64,000 nt of DNA from Pseudoalteromonas shioyasakiensis (GTDB lineage Bacteria > Pseudomonadota > Gammaproteobacteria > Enterobacterales > Alteromonadaceae): contig NZ_CP077770.1 of assembly GCF_019134595.1 (NCBI RefSeq), positions 1,136,001 through 1,200,000 on the forward strand, in the 5' to 3' direction. The notes below the pieces were generated by a model. That model worked only from the letters and a program-made list of their open reading frames with translations, was not told the origin of the DNA and made no database searches. Within the stretch, counting starts at the first letter, position 1, and the number at the start of each line of letters is the position of its first letter. The translations under genes were made by a program, and so were the position numbers. Positions 1 to 8,981 of the stretch are shown here, in pieces.

Positions 1-199
1 AAAAAAATAACAGCAGAATTGCGACCGTTAGTGGCAAATAGCATGAACTTAGACTTTTTTACTGACTAAAACGGCTTATTTTTAGACTTTTTACTCCAGT
101 AAAAACGCTGGTTTTTGCCCTTTAAAGCGGCTTTATCATGCACTTTTAAATTTGCTTTGCTAATGTTGATGTCATTGCAGTACGTTGTCGTGATTAGGT
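1..199. other. Left-edge non-coding region with imperfect tandem repeat
   Basis: No convincing gene is visible. Two imperfect copies of a unit of about 34 bp, each opening with TTAGACTTTTT, lie head to tail from about 48 to 118. The second copy contains a short CCAG/CTGG hairpin. The small minus-strand open frame overlapping this stretch runs into the 5' end of the next gene and has no family resemblance, so it is not called. Any gene to the left ends outside the window or in the first few bases. Confidence 0.4.
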
Positions 200-1108
200 A
201 TGAATAAGCAAGCATCCCCCCCAGAAATAAAGGCTGAGTTAAACTCAGTACCACTTTTAGTAAAGCAGTTTTTTATTAGTTCTTTTGTCGCCTTTTTGTT
301 GCTGATAGTTATCACTTATCTGTATTACTTTAATCGACTAGAAAACGATATCTATTTAAATGGCGTGCTAAGTGACGCCATCAATTTGCTCATTTTGATT
401 TGTATTTTCGCGTTTGTGCAAACCTCGGTGGTTGCCAAGCGCAGTTACTTATTTTTAAGTGTGGGTATCTTCCTTTGGAGCGTTGGGCTTACATTTGATT
501 TTTTAGATGAGCTGGTATTTCAACCAATCTGGGTTGGCATTTATATTGAAGATATTACCCGCACCTTAGGAATGCTAGTGACTGGGTTTGGGCTTTATCT
601 TGCGCTTACTGATTTAGCGAAAACCCGCGAGCAGCTTGAAGAAGAGCTAAAAACCGATGTATTAACAAAGGCGTATAACCGTCGTTATTTTTATCATTAT
701 GTGCAGCAAAACCAAGATAAGCCACACAGCTTGGTGATAGCTGATATTGATCATTTTAAAGCGATTAATGATGAATATGGCCATGATGTTGGCGATCAGG
801 TATTGATAGATTTTGTATATCAGTGTCATCAAGCATTAGATGAAGACATTCTATTTGCGCGAATCGGTGGTGAGGAGTTTGCACTTTATGTAGCCACCGA
901 CGACGCAGATGAATTACGTGCTACCTGTGAGCAATTGCTCAGCCTTGCCAATAATGTGATGGTGACGCCTAGTAAAACGCTCAGCGTGAGTGTGGGTTCG
1001 GCTATAAAACGTGCCACAGAGACATTTAGCAACACCATGAAACGTGCCGACCAAGCGCTTTATTTGGCAAAAAATCAAGGCCGTAGCCGTTATATTCATA
1101 AACCGTAA
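200..1108 (+). CDS. Membrane-anchored diguanylate cyclase (GGDEF domain)
   Basis: Predicted to make cyclic di-GMP from two GTP at the inner membrane. Hydrophobic segments lie between about residues 22 and 135, followed by a short coiled linker (about 138-152) and a GGDEF domain starting at DVLTKAYNRR (153-162). The active-site loop is an intact GGEEF at 223-227, so catalysis is expected. The inhibitory RxxD site that should lie five residues before the loop is absent, so product inhibition through it is not expected. The membrane region resembles that of the protein at 8064-8981 (a shared LDxxDExxxQP-like stretch), so the two are probably paralogues. The ribosome binding site is weak (TTAGG close to the ATG). 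The signal sensed is unknown. Confidence 0.88.
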   Translation: MNKQASPPEIKAELNSVPLLVKQFFISSFVAFLLLIVITYLYYFNRLENDIYLNGVLSDAINLLILICIFAFVQTSVVAKRSYLFLSVGIFLWSVGLTFDFLDELVFQPIWVGIYIEDITRTLGMLVTGFGLYLALTDLAKTREQLEEELKTDVLTKAYNRRYFYHYVQQNQDKPHSLVIADIDHFKAINDEYGHDVGDQVLIDFVYQCHQALDEDILFARIGGEEFALYVATDDADELRATCEQLLSLANNVMVTPSKTLSVSVGSAIKRATETFSNTMKRADQALYLAKNQGRSRYIHKP

Positions 1109-1167
1109 GGGACGGTTAAGGGTTTTTGTTGTAACCTAAAGCGCAACAAAACTCCAAGGGATGAATA

Positions 1168-1752
1168 ATGGCAATTGCTAAAAAGTTAAAGCAAAAAACA
1201 CGGCAGTTTATCGACTCTAAACATATGCTAAAATCAATCACGGTGGCATCATTTTTAGAGTCAACCATAGTGCCTATTCCTCTTGAAGCTGTGCTTGTTC
1301 CGTTAATGCAGGCCCGCCGCGAAAAGATTTGGTTAATCGCATTAATGGCGACTATTGGTTGTATTATTGGTGCTATTTTTGGTTATGCCCTCGGCTATTA
1401 TCTATTTGATGTTGTAGGCGATTGGGTTATCAATACCTTCTCAAATCCTGAGCAGTTCGAGCAAGTTAAGCAAAAAATGCAGGCACAAGGCTTTTGGTTT
1501 GTATTAACGCTCGGTATTGTGCCCATTCCATTTCAAATTGCCATGCTGGCCGCTGGGGCAACTAAGTATTCAATTTTTCTATTTTTACTGGCAACGGTTA
1601 TTGCTCGTTCAATCCGCTACTTTGCCCTTGCCGCAGTTGTTTATTACGCGGGTAATCAGGCAGAGCGAGTTATTCAAAAGCACAAAACCAAAGCTTTAGT
1701 CGCTATTTCTGTGTTAGTACTGTTACTTTGGTGGCTCAGTACACTTATTTAA
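1168..1752 (+). CDS. DedA/YqaA-family inner membrane protein
   Basis: A 194-residue polytopic protein of the VTT/DedA superfamily, whose members are linked to membrane-lipid scrambling and proton-motive-force homeostasis. The diagnostic pair of reentrant-loop motifs is visible: ESTIVPIPLEAVLVP near residues 31-45 and GIVPIPFQIAML near 117-128. Four to five hydrophobic segments follow the family layout, with a short basic N-terminus. The gene follows the diguanylate cyclase by 59 bp with a purine-rich site (AAGGGATG) before the ATG, so co-transcription is possible. The specific substrate is unknown. It is closer in length and motif to YqaA than to the longer DedA proteins. Confidence 0.85.
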   Translation: MAIAKKLKQKTRQFIDSKHMLKSITVASFLESTIVPIPLEAVLVPLMQARREKIWLIALMATIGCIIGAIFGYALGYYLFDVVGDWVINTFSNPEQFEQVKQKMQAQGFWFVLTLGIVPIPFQIAMLAAGATKYSIFLFLLATVIARSIRYFALAAVVYYAGNQAERVIQKHKTKALVAISVLVLLLWWLSTLI

Positions 1753-1846
1753 TACACTCATTTAACAAATAAAAAATACTGATTATGGTTATCCTGTCTA
1801 TACTTTGAATTAAGGAAAGCGCTTAATAAAAACAACAGGATGACCC

Positions 1847-3433
1847 ATGAATACCCTAGTGGCTGCACTACCTATTTTGGTGCTGATCTGGATGATGGTA
1901 AAACGCAGCCCCATCGCTTCTTATATTGCCTTACCCATAACAGCGCTACTCGCTGCTTTACTGCAACTGTTTTACTTCCAAGCTGATTTAAGGCTGTTGC
2001 TTGCTAATTCGTTTGCTGGTGTGTTGTCTGTTATGACGCCCATTTCGATTATTGCAGGGGCTATTTTACTTAACCGCATGTTGGCAATATCTGGGGCCGA
2101 AACCACGATAAAACATTGGCTAGAATCAATTAGCAGTAATCAAGTTGCACAGTTGATGATCATTGGTTGGGCATTTGCATTTATGCTTGAAGGCGCATCG
2201 GGATTTGGCACGCCAGCTGCCATCGCTGCGCCTATTTTGGTCGGGCTTGGTTTCTCGCCTTTTAAAGTGATTATTTTCACTCTTATTTTAAACTCGATCC
2301 CCGTATCCTTTGGTGCAGTAGGCACACCAACATGGTTTGGCTTTTCGGCGCTAAACTTAGATGATGGGCAAGTGCTGGCTATCTCAAGATGGACGGCGCT
2401 TTGTCATGTTATTGCTGCTTTGGTTATTCCTATGATTGCGCTGTGTCTTGTTTTACCACTAAAAAAGGTGCGTCAAAATAGCGTATTCATTTATTTAAGT
2501 GTGTTTTCATGTGTCTTACCTTATTGGTTGTTTGCCCAGTGGAACTATGAATTTCCATCGTTGATAGGTGGTGCAGTGGGTCTATTAGTGACTATCTATT
2601 TAGCAAGTAGGGGAGTGGGGTTAGATAAGTCAGCTGTAAATGCACAAAGCACGAAAGGCAAAGCTGAGCTCACACCCAAAGCGCTATTTTTAGCATTATT
2701 CCCGTTATTACTTTTGATTGTTGTGCTGGTGATAACCCGTATTCATCAGTTGGGCATTAAAGCATTGCTTAACGACGAAACGCTCTGGCTGAGTATTCAT
2801 TTGGGCTTTGCACAATTTGAATTAAGCAAAGCACTGATCTTATCTTTACATGAGATATTTGGCACCTCAGTGGGGTGGTCGTATAAAACCTTGTTTGTAC
2901 CAGCGTTACTCCCGTTTGTATTAGTTGTGTTGATCTGTGTGCCGTTACTTAAAATGAGCAAGCCACAAGTAAAGCAAATGTGCTCCGACACCATAGGCCG
3001 TATTGCTATGCCATGTATCGCTTTAATCGGCGCGTTGGTGATGGTGAATGTTTTAATGCAAGGCGGCCATAATGCACCCATATTTTATATGGCGAGTACC
3101 TTTGCTGATTTAAGCGGTGAGCACTGGGTGTTATTTGCCTCGTACTTGGGGGCACTCGGCACTTTCTTTTCAGGCTCTGCAACGGTGTCTAATCTTACCT
3201 TTGGCGGTATTCAATATGGTATTGCACAGCAAGTGGGCTTATCAGAAACCTTAGTGCTTGCGCTTCAATCAACGGGTGCGGCGATGGGTAATATGATCTG
3301 CATTAGCAATATTATTGCTGTAGCCAGTATTGTTGGAGTGAATAATCAAGAAGGGCCAGTGCTTAAGAAAACCTTTTTGCCTATGCTAATTTACGGTGCA
3401 ATAGTTGGGTGTTTTAGTTATCTATTTTACTGA
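1847..3433 (+). CDS. L-lactate permease family transporter (LctP/GlcA type)
   Basis: A 528-residue polytopic transporter of the lactate/glycolate permease family (TC 2.A.14), which imports 2-hydroxymonocarboxylates with protons or sodium. The family signature GASGFGTPAAIAAPIL sits near residues 113-128, and a second conserved loop, SGSATVSNLTFG, lies in the C-terminal quarter. About 12-14 hydrophobic segments are present and the length is slightly under the usual 550. An AGGATGACCC ribosome binding region precedes the ATG. No lactate dehydrogenase gene is adjacent, so lactate rather than glycolate or another hydroxyacid is inferred only from the family. Confidence 0.88.
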   Translation: MNTLVAALPILVLIWMMVKRSPIASYIALPITALLAALLQLFYFQADLRLLLANSFAGVLSVMTPISIIAGAILLNRMLAISGAETTIKHWLESISSNQVAQLMIIGWAFAFMLEGASGFGTPAAIAAPILVGLGFSPFKVIIFTLILNSIPVSFGAVGTPTWFGFSALNLDDGQVLAISRWTALCHVIAALVIPMIALCLVLPLKKVRQNSVFIYLSVFSCVLPYWLFAQWNYEFPSLIGGAVGLLVTIYLASRGVGLDKSAVNAQSTKGKAELTPKALFLALFPLLLLIVVLVITRIHQLGIKALLNDETLWLSIHLGFAQFELSKALILSLHEIFGTSVGWSYKTLFVPALLPFVLVVLICVPLLKMSKPQVKQMCSDTIGRIAMPCIALIGALVMVNVLMQGGHNAPIFYMASTFADLSGEHWVLFASYLGALGTFFSGSATVSNLTFGGIQYGIAQQVGLSETLVLALQSTGAAMGNMICISNIIAVASIVGVNNQEGPVLKKTFLPMLIYGAIVGCFSYLFY

Positions 3434-3449
3434 TTAAGCATGTTCAGAT

Positions 3450-3482
3450 AAAAAAGGTGCCCAGATAAACCGAGCACCCTTA
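3450..3482. terminator. Weak bidirectional terminator hairpin
   Basis: An inverted repeat GGTGC (3456-3460) and GCACC (3474-3478), flanked by an A-run on the left, lies between two convergent genes. The stem is only five pairs, so it is called cautiously. Confidence 0.4.
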
Positions 3483-3491
3483 CGGAGTAAT

Positions 3492-5420
3492 TTATTGAAT
3501 AGCTTTTTTTACTTCGCGCCAGTCAATAATCTTAAAGTTTTGCGGTGCCTGTGGCATACGGTTGTAACCATCTTGCACAATTAGCACCCCTTCAGGGTAG
3601 CCCGGTAACGCAGCCGGTGTTACCGTTAGGCCATCAGTTTCTGATACGCCATCTATTGCTAACTCTAGGTTATTGCTGATTGCAAATTTACCCGCAAACT
3701 CTAGGCTAGGGGTATTGCCATCAATAATTTTATAAAGCACATAGCTGTAATCACCTTGGCTAGAAACCACTAAATAGCGGGCATCTTTTGCGTAGTAGAT
3801 TTCCATGCCTTCTACATCATCAACCAACATATCGTTCACGGTTTGCAGCATTACAGGTTTATTTCCTGCTGTTGGCTCAGCGCCAATAAACCAAATACCT
3901 TCGTCTTCTTCACCTAAAAATAGCTGTGCGGTTTTATCATCTGCACTGCAACCTTCTGGTTGGCTTGGAACACTAAACTCGCGCACTAGTTGTGCTGATA
4001 CGCTCTCATTATTACCAGTTAGTTTGTATTGCTGAAATAGGCCTGATTTGTCATTCATAAACACATAGTTGCCTGTGTTTGATGAATACATACACATACC
4101 GTAAATTTCTTTTAGAGTCGTTGGCAGCTCAGCAAGATGTTGCACCTGATTGTGAGTATCGACGCTGTAAACACTGATGCTGTTATGAGTACGGTTACTA
4201 CCTGTAATCCAGGTATTTGTTGCGTTGCTGATACTTGCATGTTGGCGCACATCAACATTATTTAAGCGGCCTGATTCTAGTGCTTGTAGCTCTTTGCCTG
4301 CAAGGTCATACACCATTAAACCGCGGCGTTTATCGGTACCTAAGATCAGGCTTTTTGCTGCATTTTTAGGGTTTACCCAAATAGCAGGGTCATCGGCGGC
4401 ATCACCAAAAGCACGTACTGCATCGGTTTGCGCTTGTGCATTGATGTAAGTAACAGCGGCTGTTTTAGCGCTATTATGTTGTTTAGCCTGCCCATCGATT
4501 TGACCTTTTACATAATGACCTGATTCATCATCGTACAACACGATATCAGCTTGCTTATTGTTAAAACGCACTGCGGCAGATTCAATTGCCAGTTCACCAG
4601 CAAACTGCCAGCTACTAAAACGTTTAGTACTCTTGTCGTAGCGATGTAATTGGTTATCTTCAGAGGTGGTAAACCATAAGCTACCATCATCTGTTGTGCT
4701 TAAACCGCCAACTTCAGGCGCTAAGCTGCCAAATGGCGACATCAACGCAACGGGCTTTTTATCTGCGCGCGATTCAGCATCTGCGTTAATTTGCCAAATG
4801 CCTAGCTCGCCTTCACTTAAATAAAGAGTTTTACTGTTATCATCAACCGCACAGCCTGATGTTTCACTTACGCCAGCAAACTCGCGTAATTCAAGGTTTA
4901 ATGCGCGTTTGTTTGCCATATCAAACACCAGTGTTTCGCGGATAAGACCACGAGCGTCTGCTACAAATGCCGAAACTGCCTGAGTGGTTGGGTTAGCAAA
5001 TAAACACACCGCCTCAGGTTTTGCTTTTGGTGGGCTGATACGGCTAATTTCAGTTAGCTGCCATTTAACTGCTTTTTGTAAACTAAAAATCACCGCTTGG
5101 TCAGCTTCGTTGTCGATGCTAGAAACAAGATAACTGTTTTTGTTGATCGCCTTAACAGATAACGCTTCGAAGTTACCTTTTTGTAATGCGTGCTGTTTAC
5201 CTGTGGCATCAATAAGTTGCAGGCCTTGGCTTTGTGAGCTTAATAGCCAAGCGTCATCAGCAAGGGCTGCTGCTTGTGAGCCTTGCATATTTTCAGTCGT
5301 GCCAAAGGCTGTTAATTGGTTTTTACTTGGTGTCTCGGTTGCCGTTGTTTGGCTACACGCAGCTAGGGTGCTTAGCATCACTGCACTGGCAACAAGATTA
5401 AGTGGTTTTTTAAAATTCAT
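3492..5420 (-). CDS. Two-domain beta-propeller phytase, lipoprotein
   Basis: Predicted calcium-dependent 3-phytase releasing phosphate from phytate at the cell envelope. The start is taken at the ATG at 5418-5420 because GGGGA lies just upstream and it opens a lipoprotein signal with lipobox LAAC (Cys about 22). The C-terminal half (about 330-640) is a canonical phytase propeller: FGDAADDPAIWVNP near 340, then GTDKRRGL, GRLNNVDVR and a conserved late stretch ending QDGYN. The N-terminal half (about 40-320) looks like a second, degenerate propeller, as in dual-domain phytases of Shewanella and Pseudoalteromonas. It lies 58 bp downstream of a TonB-dependent receptor, the usual partner of this family. 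A Pho box lies upstream of that receptor. Confidence 0.9.
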   Translation of the reverse strand: MNFKKPLNLVASAVMLSTLAACSQTTATETPSKNQLTAFGTTENMQGSQAAALADDAWLLSSQSQGLQLIDATGKQHALQKGNFEALSVKAINKNSYLVSSIDNEADQAVIFSLQKAVKWQLTEISRISPPKAKPEAVCLFANPTTQAVSAFVADARGLIRETLVFDMANKRALNLELREFAGVSETSGCAVDDNSKTLYLSEGELGIWQINADAESRADKKPVALMSPFGSLAPEVGGLSTTDDGSLWFTTSEDNQLHRYDKSTKRFSSWQFAGELAIESAAVRFNNKQADIVLYDDESGHYVKGQIDGQAKQHNSAKTAAVTYINAQAQTDAVRAFGDAADDPAIWVNPKNAAKSLILGTDKRRGLMVYDLAGKELQALESGRLNNVDVRQHASISNATNTWITGSNRTHNSISVYSVDTHNQVQHLAELPTTLKEIYGMCMYSSNTGNYVFMNDKSGLFQQYKLTGNNESVSAQLVREFSVPSQPEGCSADDKTAQLFLGEEDEGIWFIGAEPTAGNKPVMLQTVNDMLVDDVEGMEIYYAKDARYLVVSSQGDYSYVLYKIIDGNTPSLEFAGKFAISNNLELAIDGVSETDGLTVTPAALPGYPEGVLIVQDGYNRMPQAPQNFKIIDWREVKKAIQ

Positions 5421-5478
5421 GGGATCCCCAAATATACAACAAGGCAGCAATGGGCTGCCTTAATAACTCTTATGTGTA

Positions 5479-7779
5479 TTAAAACGCGTAGCGCAGCATT
5501 AACTGAATAACAGGGCCTGCTTCTTCAGACTCCAGTTCATACTCGTCAAAGTCGCGGTTGATTTGGTCATCAACCGTGTCGAACTTGTTAAAGGTTTCGT
5601 CTTTACTTGCATCAAGTAGGTTTGAGCCTACTAAACGAAGCGTGACGTCTTGCCAGCGTTTTTCTACGAATACTTCAAGGTCAGCACCGTAATGTGTGGT
5701 CACTTCTTCACCCACGATACGGCCATACGCATCACCTTGTTTTCGGTAAGTTGCACCGAACGAAGCGCCTAAATCAGGTAGGTCTTGAATAAAACCCACG
5801 TTAAACACGTAGTCAGATTGGTCGTTGAATTTACGGCTACCAAAGGTGTCATCTACTTCTGAATCAAGCCATGAGTAGTTAAAGAATACCCCGGTGTTTG
5901 GCATGCTAATGGCGCTTAGCGGCGTTGATAAATCAAGCTCGATACCTTGTACATTGCCATCACCGGTGTTGCGCGGTTGCAAAATAAAAGTACCATCACC
6001 TTCTGAGCCTTGTTGGCCTGTATTAGCTATTTCGATAAGGTCAGTAACATCACGGTAGAACACATTGATACCCACAACGCCGCTTTTACCTAAGCGATAC
6101 TCATAGCCTAAGTCCATACCCCACGATGATTCTGGTTGTAGGTCTGGGTTACCTAAAAAGTCATTATCGCCTAACTCTTTTTCAAGTAGAGCTGGGGTGA
6201 TGTAGTCAAAATCAGGGCGACGCAAGCTACGTGCTACAGATGCGCTGACGCGGCCGTTTTCTGAGACGTTGTAGCGTAAATGTGCCGATGGTAAGAAGAA
6301 GTCGTAATCGTTTTTAGCGCTCACGCCTTCTGCTTTGTCAGTAATGGTTGAGTCGGTTGTTTCGTAGCGTACACCTAACTCCCACGAGAAGTCTTGGTCT
6401 TCGTGCTTAACTAATGCAAATACATCAAGGCGGTCTTCTTCGAGTTTATTGACGCCACCAGCGGCTGCTTCAAACTCGTTGTTAAAGCCTGCCAGTGACA
6501 GTGGTGTTTTGCTGAACTGATCCCAGCTTGTAAAGCTTTGTTCGCTTTCATCTTCGGCTTGATATACCGCTGTATCGCGCTCTTTACCTTGCACAAAGGC
6601 ACCGAATTGAATCGTTTTGCTCTCGCCTGCAAATAAGCTATGTTGCCATTGTAATGACCATTCTTTGTCATCAAGGTCTACGGTTTCTTCTTCTTCCTCA
6701 AACACCATTGGTAGCTCAGAAGTATCGATTTCTACTTCTTGCTCGTAAACAGACTCCTCAAAGCTTGCAAAACCAAGCTTAAATTTACTGGTGCCACCAA
6801 AAAGGGGTAATTCATAACCCGAGTTGATGTTGTAGTTGGTTTGGTCGATGAAAGATACATTGGCGTTGTCGGTTTCAAGATTACCGCCTTCAACAATTGA
6901 GTTATTGATTGCTGTTGGGTCGTCATATTCGAATGAACGCTCATCTTCAGTACGGTCGGTATCAACCCAAATTGCGCTGATATCGAACTTGCTGCCATCA
7001 TCAAAGGCTACTTCGTAGCTGGCGTTTAGCGAGGTGTCGTCACCGTCACGAGTGTCTGATTGATCTTCGCGGTTATCGAATTCTTCGGTTTTGTAATTGG
7101 TGTTATTCTCTGGGCTGTCGCCATAGCGTAGGCTTGATTTTTGTTTTGGGTTATAACGACCTTGTAAGTTCGCACCAAGTAGTAGACGGCCACCAGCAAA
7201 CTCAGTGCCGTAAACACCGGCAAAGCTTTCTTTTAATTCGCCATCATCATAACGCAGGCCACCTGCACGTAAGTAACCACCATCTAGGCTGTAACCGTCA
7301 CGCAATACAATGTTCAGCGTACCGGCAATAGCATCGGCAGAGCGGTTTGCACTTGAAGCACGAATAATTTCTACACGCTCAATTAGCTCAGCAGGAATAC
7401 GGTCAACAAAGAATGAGCGGTCAGCACCTGCACCAGGTACTTCTTCACCGTTAATAAGAACCTTTGTATAAGCTGGGCTTAAACCACGCATACGCGCGCC
7501 ATCAGACTCTAAAACATCCGATAAAAACGTCACACTTGGTACGCGTTTTAATGCATCACCGGCAGTAAGCGGTTCAAAACGTTGAAAGTATTCTTGTGAG
7601 TATTCAAGCGTCGGTGCCAGCTCTTGTGAGCGGTTGCGATAACCAATCTCGCCATATACAACAAGCTCTTCAGAGACTTTTACTTTTTTCTCTTCGCTGT
7701 TTTGTTCGTCTTGTGCGTAAGCGGCAAATTGGCATAAGGCGAGGGCGCTTACTAACGCCTTCGTTTTAAATTGTTTCAT
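5479..7779 (-). CDS. TonB-dependent receptor paired with phytase
   Basis: Outer membrane active transporter of about 766 residues. The start at 7777-7779 (MKQFKTKAL) is chosen over the longer frame because AGGAG lies about nine bases upstream and it opens a clean Sec signal ending near AAYAQ. The plug domain follows (AGDALKRVPSV, RMRGLSPAYTKVLINGEEVPG, ELIERVEIIRASSANRSADAIAGTLNIVL), then a 22-strand barrel ending in the aromatic LMLRYAF. It is first in an operon with the phytase, so the likely cargo is phytate, a phytate-metal complex or a breakdown product. This is inferred from context. Transcription probably starts at a PhoB-type promoter (Pho box 7830-7847, -10 at 7814-7819). Confidence 0.92.
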   Translation of the reverse strand: MKQFKTKALVSALALCQFAAYAQDEQNSEEKKVKVSEELVVYGEIGYRNRSQELAPTLEYSQEYFQRFEPLTAGDALKRVPSVTFLSDVLESDGARMRGLSPAYTKVLINGEEVPGAGADRSFFVDRIPAELIERVEIIRASSANRSADAIAGTLNIVLRDGYSLDGGYLRAGGLRYDDGELKESFAGVYGTEFAGGRLLLGANLQGRYNPKQKSSLRYGDSPENNTNYKTEEFDNREDQSDTRDGDDTSLNASYEVAFDDGSKFDISAIWVDTDRTEDERSFEYDDPTAINNSIVEGGNLETDNANVSFIDQTNYNINSGYELPLFGGTSKFKLGFASFEESVYEQEVEIDTSELPMVFEEEEETVDLDDKEWSLQWQHSLFAGESKTIQFGAFVQGKERDTAVYQAEDESEQSFTSWDQFSKTPLSLAGFNNEFEAAAGGVNKLEEDRLDVFALVKHEDQDFSWELGVRYETTDSTITDKAEGVSAKNDYDFFLPSAHLRYNVSENGRVSASVARSLRRPDFDYITPALLEKELGDNDFLGNPDLQPESSWGMDLGYEYRLGKSGVVGINVFYRDVTDLIEIANTGQQGSEGDGTFILQPRNTGDGNVQGIELDLSTPLSAISMPNTGVFFNYSWLDSEVDDTFGSRKFNDQSDYVFNVGFIQDLPDLGASFGATYRKQGDAYGRIVGEEVTTHYGADLEVFVEKRWQDVTLRLVGSNLLDASKDETFNKFDTVDDQINRDFDEYELESEEAGPVIQLMLRYAF

Positions 7780-7813
7780 AGGTTTGCTCCTGGTTGTCCT
7801 TGGTTTGATGAGC

Positions 7814-7847
7814 AAAGTACGCAGCTTAAATGACGCAAATGTGACAG
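7814..7847 (-). promoter_or_regulatory. Pho box and -10 for the TonB receptor/phytase operon
   Basis: Read on the minus strand, 7847 to 7830 is CTGTCACATTTGCGTCAT, two seven-base direct repeats four bases apart matching the PhoB consensus (7/7-like first copy, about 5/7 second). Exactly ten bases further lies TACTTT (7819-7814) as a possible -10. This is the geometry of PhoB-activated promoters, in which the Pho box replaces the -35. The start codon is 34 bases beyond the -10. Confidence 0.7.
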
Positions 7848-7965
7848 AAAATCGCTAACAGCCAGTAAAAACAAGTGATTAGAGGGTTTTAAAAGTACTT
7901 TTGAGCTGCAATAACCCCATCTTTTTAAGGCAATTACAGTACTTAAAGGGTTTAACAAGGTTTGA

Positions 7966-7999
7966 CTGTCGTTTTGCTGTCACATCATTGAGCTAATAT
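7966..7999 (+). promoter_or_regulatory. Pho box and -10 for the GGDEF/AraC operon
   Basis: CTGTCGTTTTGCTGTCAC (7966-7983) is a close match to the PhoB consensus of two CTGTCAT-like repeats with a four-base spacer. Ten bases downstream lies TAATAT (7994-7999), a good -10. The next plus-strand start is at 8064. Together with the minus-strand box at 7830-7847 this makes a divergent pair. Confidence 0.72.
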
Positions 8000-8063
8000 G
8001 ACCCTGCTGCTTTAAACGCTAACGAGTTAGCATGGCAGCGTGAACTATTGTTAGGTACTGAGA

Positions 8064-8981
8064 ATGCGATATAACCCTTTTACTCATCATCGATTTTTAA
8101 CCAATGCCGTTATTGCTTTGTTTGTGATTGCGTTTTTGCTAAGCGCGCAAGCAGGAGAATTAAAGCCTTTTGCTGATATCGCATGGTTAGATATTTTAGG
8201 CGAGGGTGGCATTGTGCTTATGACCCTTACTTGGATAGCTGCGCTGCTTATTTCGAGGCCGCCCGGCAAAGTCACCAGCTTTTTAGTGCTTGGGCTTGGG
8301 CTTTTTATGTTTTCAGCTTCCCTTGATTTATTTGATGAGTGGTTACATCAACCAACCAATACTTGGCTTACTTGGATTGAATCATTGCCTGCGCCGATTG
8401 GTATGATTTTCACAAGCCTTGGGCTGTATCAATGGCACCAAGAGCAATATGTACTTAACAGGCAATTAAAGCGCCGTGAAGCACAGCATCGTGAGCATGA
8501 GTTAGTGTGCTCAATAACAGGGCTGTATAAGGCTGATTACTTACAAGCAGTGCTAAAAGAGCAATTAAGTGAGCCACAGCCTCTGCAACTAGCCGCCATT
8601 GATATTCGCGGTTTTGCTGATTTTAACGCTGAATTTGGTTTTATCGAAGGCGACCGCTTACTAGGTGAAGTGAGCGAGCTTTTATTGATGAATTGCCGCC
8701 TTAGCGATGTGGTGTGTCGCTATGCAGGAGACTGCTTTATGGTGCTAATGCCAAATACCAGCGCAGTACAAGCAAAAGAGCTGGTGGCGCAAATTACCTC
8801 GGCGCTGAGCCATTGTGCATTTAAGGTCGAAGGTGCAAAACACGCAAAGTTTCAAGATGTAACAGCGGCCTTAGTAGGCAGTATACAAGGCGATACACCA
8901 CAAAGTTTAAGCTCGCGTTTACACGCTAAGTTACAACAACAAAAACAACAAAGAGTCAGCCATTGTGAAGCAGTATCTTAA
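8064..8981 (+). CDS. Membrane protein with degenerate GGDEF domain (probable c-di-GMP receptor)
   Basis: A 305-residue protein with about four hydrophobic segments (about 12-125), a basic linker, and a GGDEF-fold domain. The active-site loop reads AGDCF (221-225) instead of GGDEF, and the usual D-x-L-T motif has become SITGLYKAD. Cyclase activity is therefore unlikely. The inhibitory-site motif RLSD (212-215) is intact at exactly the right distance, so binding of c-di-GMP as a signal is plausible, as in PelD-type receptors. The membrane region is similar to that of the cyclase at 200-1108. It overlaps the following AraC gene by 17 bp, implying coupled translation. The promoter region carries a Pho box. 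Confidence 0.82.
   Translation: MRYNPFTHHRFLTNAVIALFVIAFLLSAQAGELKPFADIAWLDILGEGGIVLMTLTWIAALLISRPPGKVTSFLVLGLGLFMFSASLDLFDEWLHQPTNTWLTWIESLPAPIGMIFTSLGLYQWHQEQYVLNRQLKRREAQHREHELVCSITGLYKADYLQAVLKEQLSEPQPLQLAAIDIRGFADFNAEFGFIEGDRLLGEVSELLLMNCRLSDVVCRYAGDCFMVLMPNTSAVQAKELVAQITSALSHCAFKVEGAKHAKFQDVTAALVGSIQGDTPQSLSSRLHAKLQQQKQQRVSHCEAVS

Noticed and set aside
66..254. 62-codon minus-strand open frame at the left edge
   Set aside because: Overlaps the start of the diguanylate cyclase gene and the tandem repeat; no family resemblance.
5140..5463. 107-codon plus-strand open frame
   Set aside because: Antisense to the phytase N-terminus and signal peptide; no supporting site.
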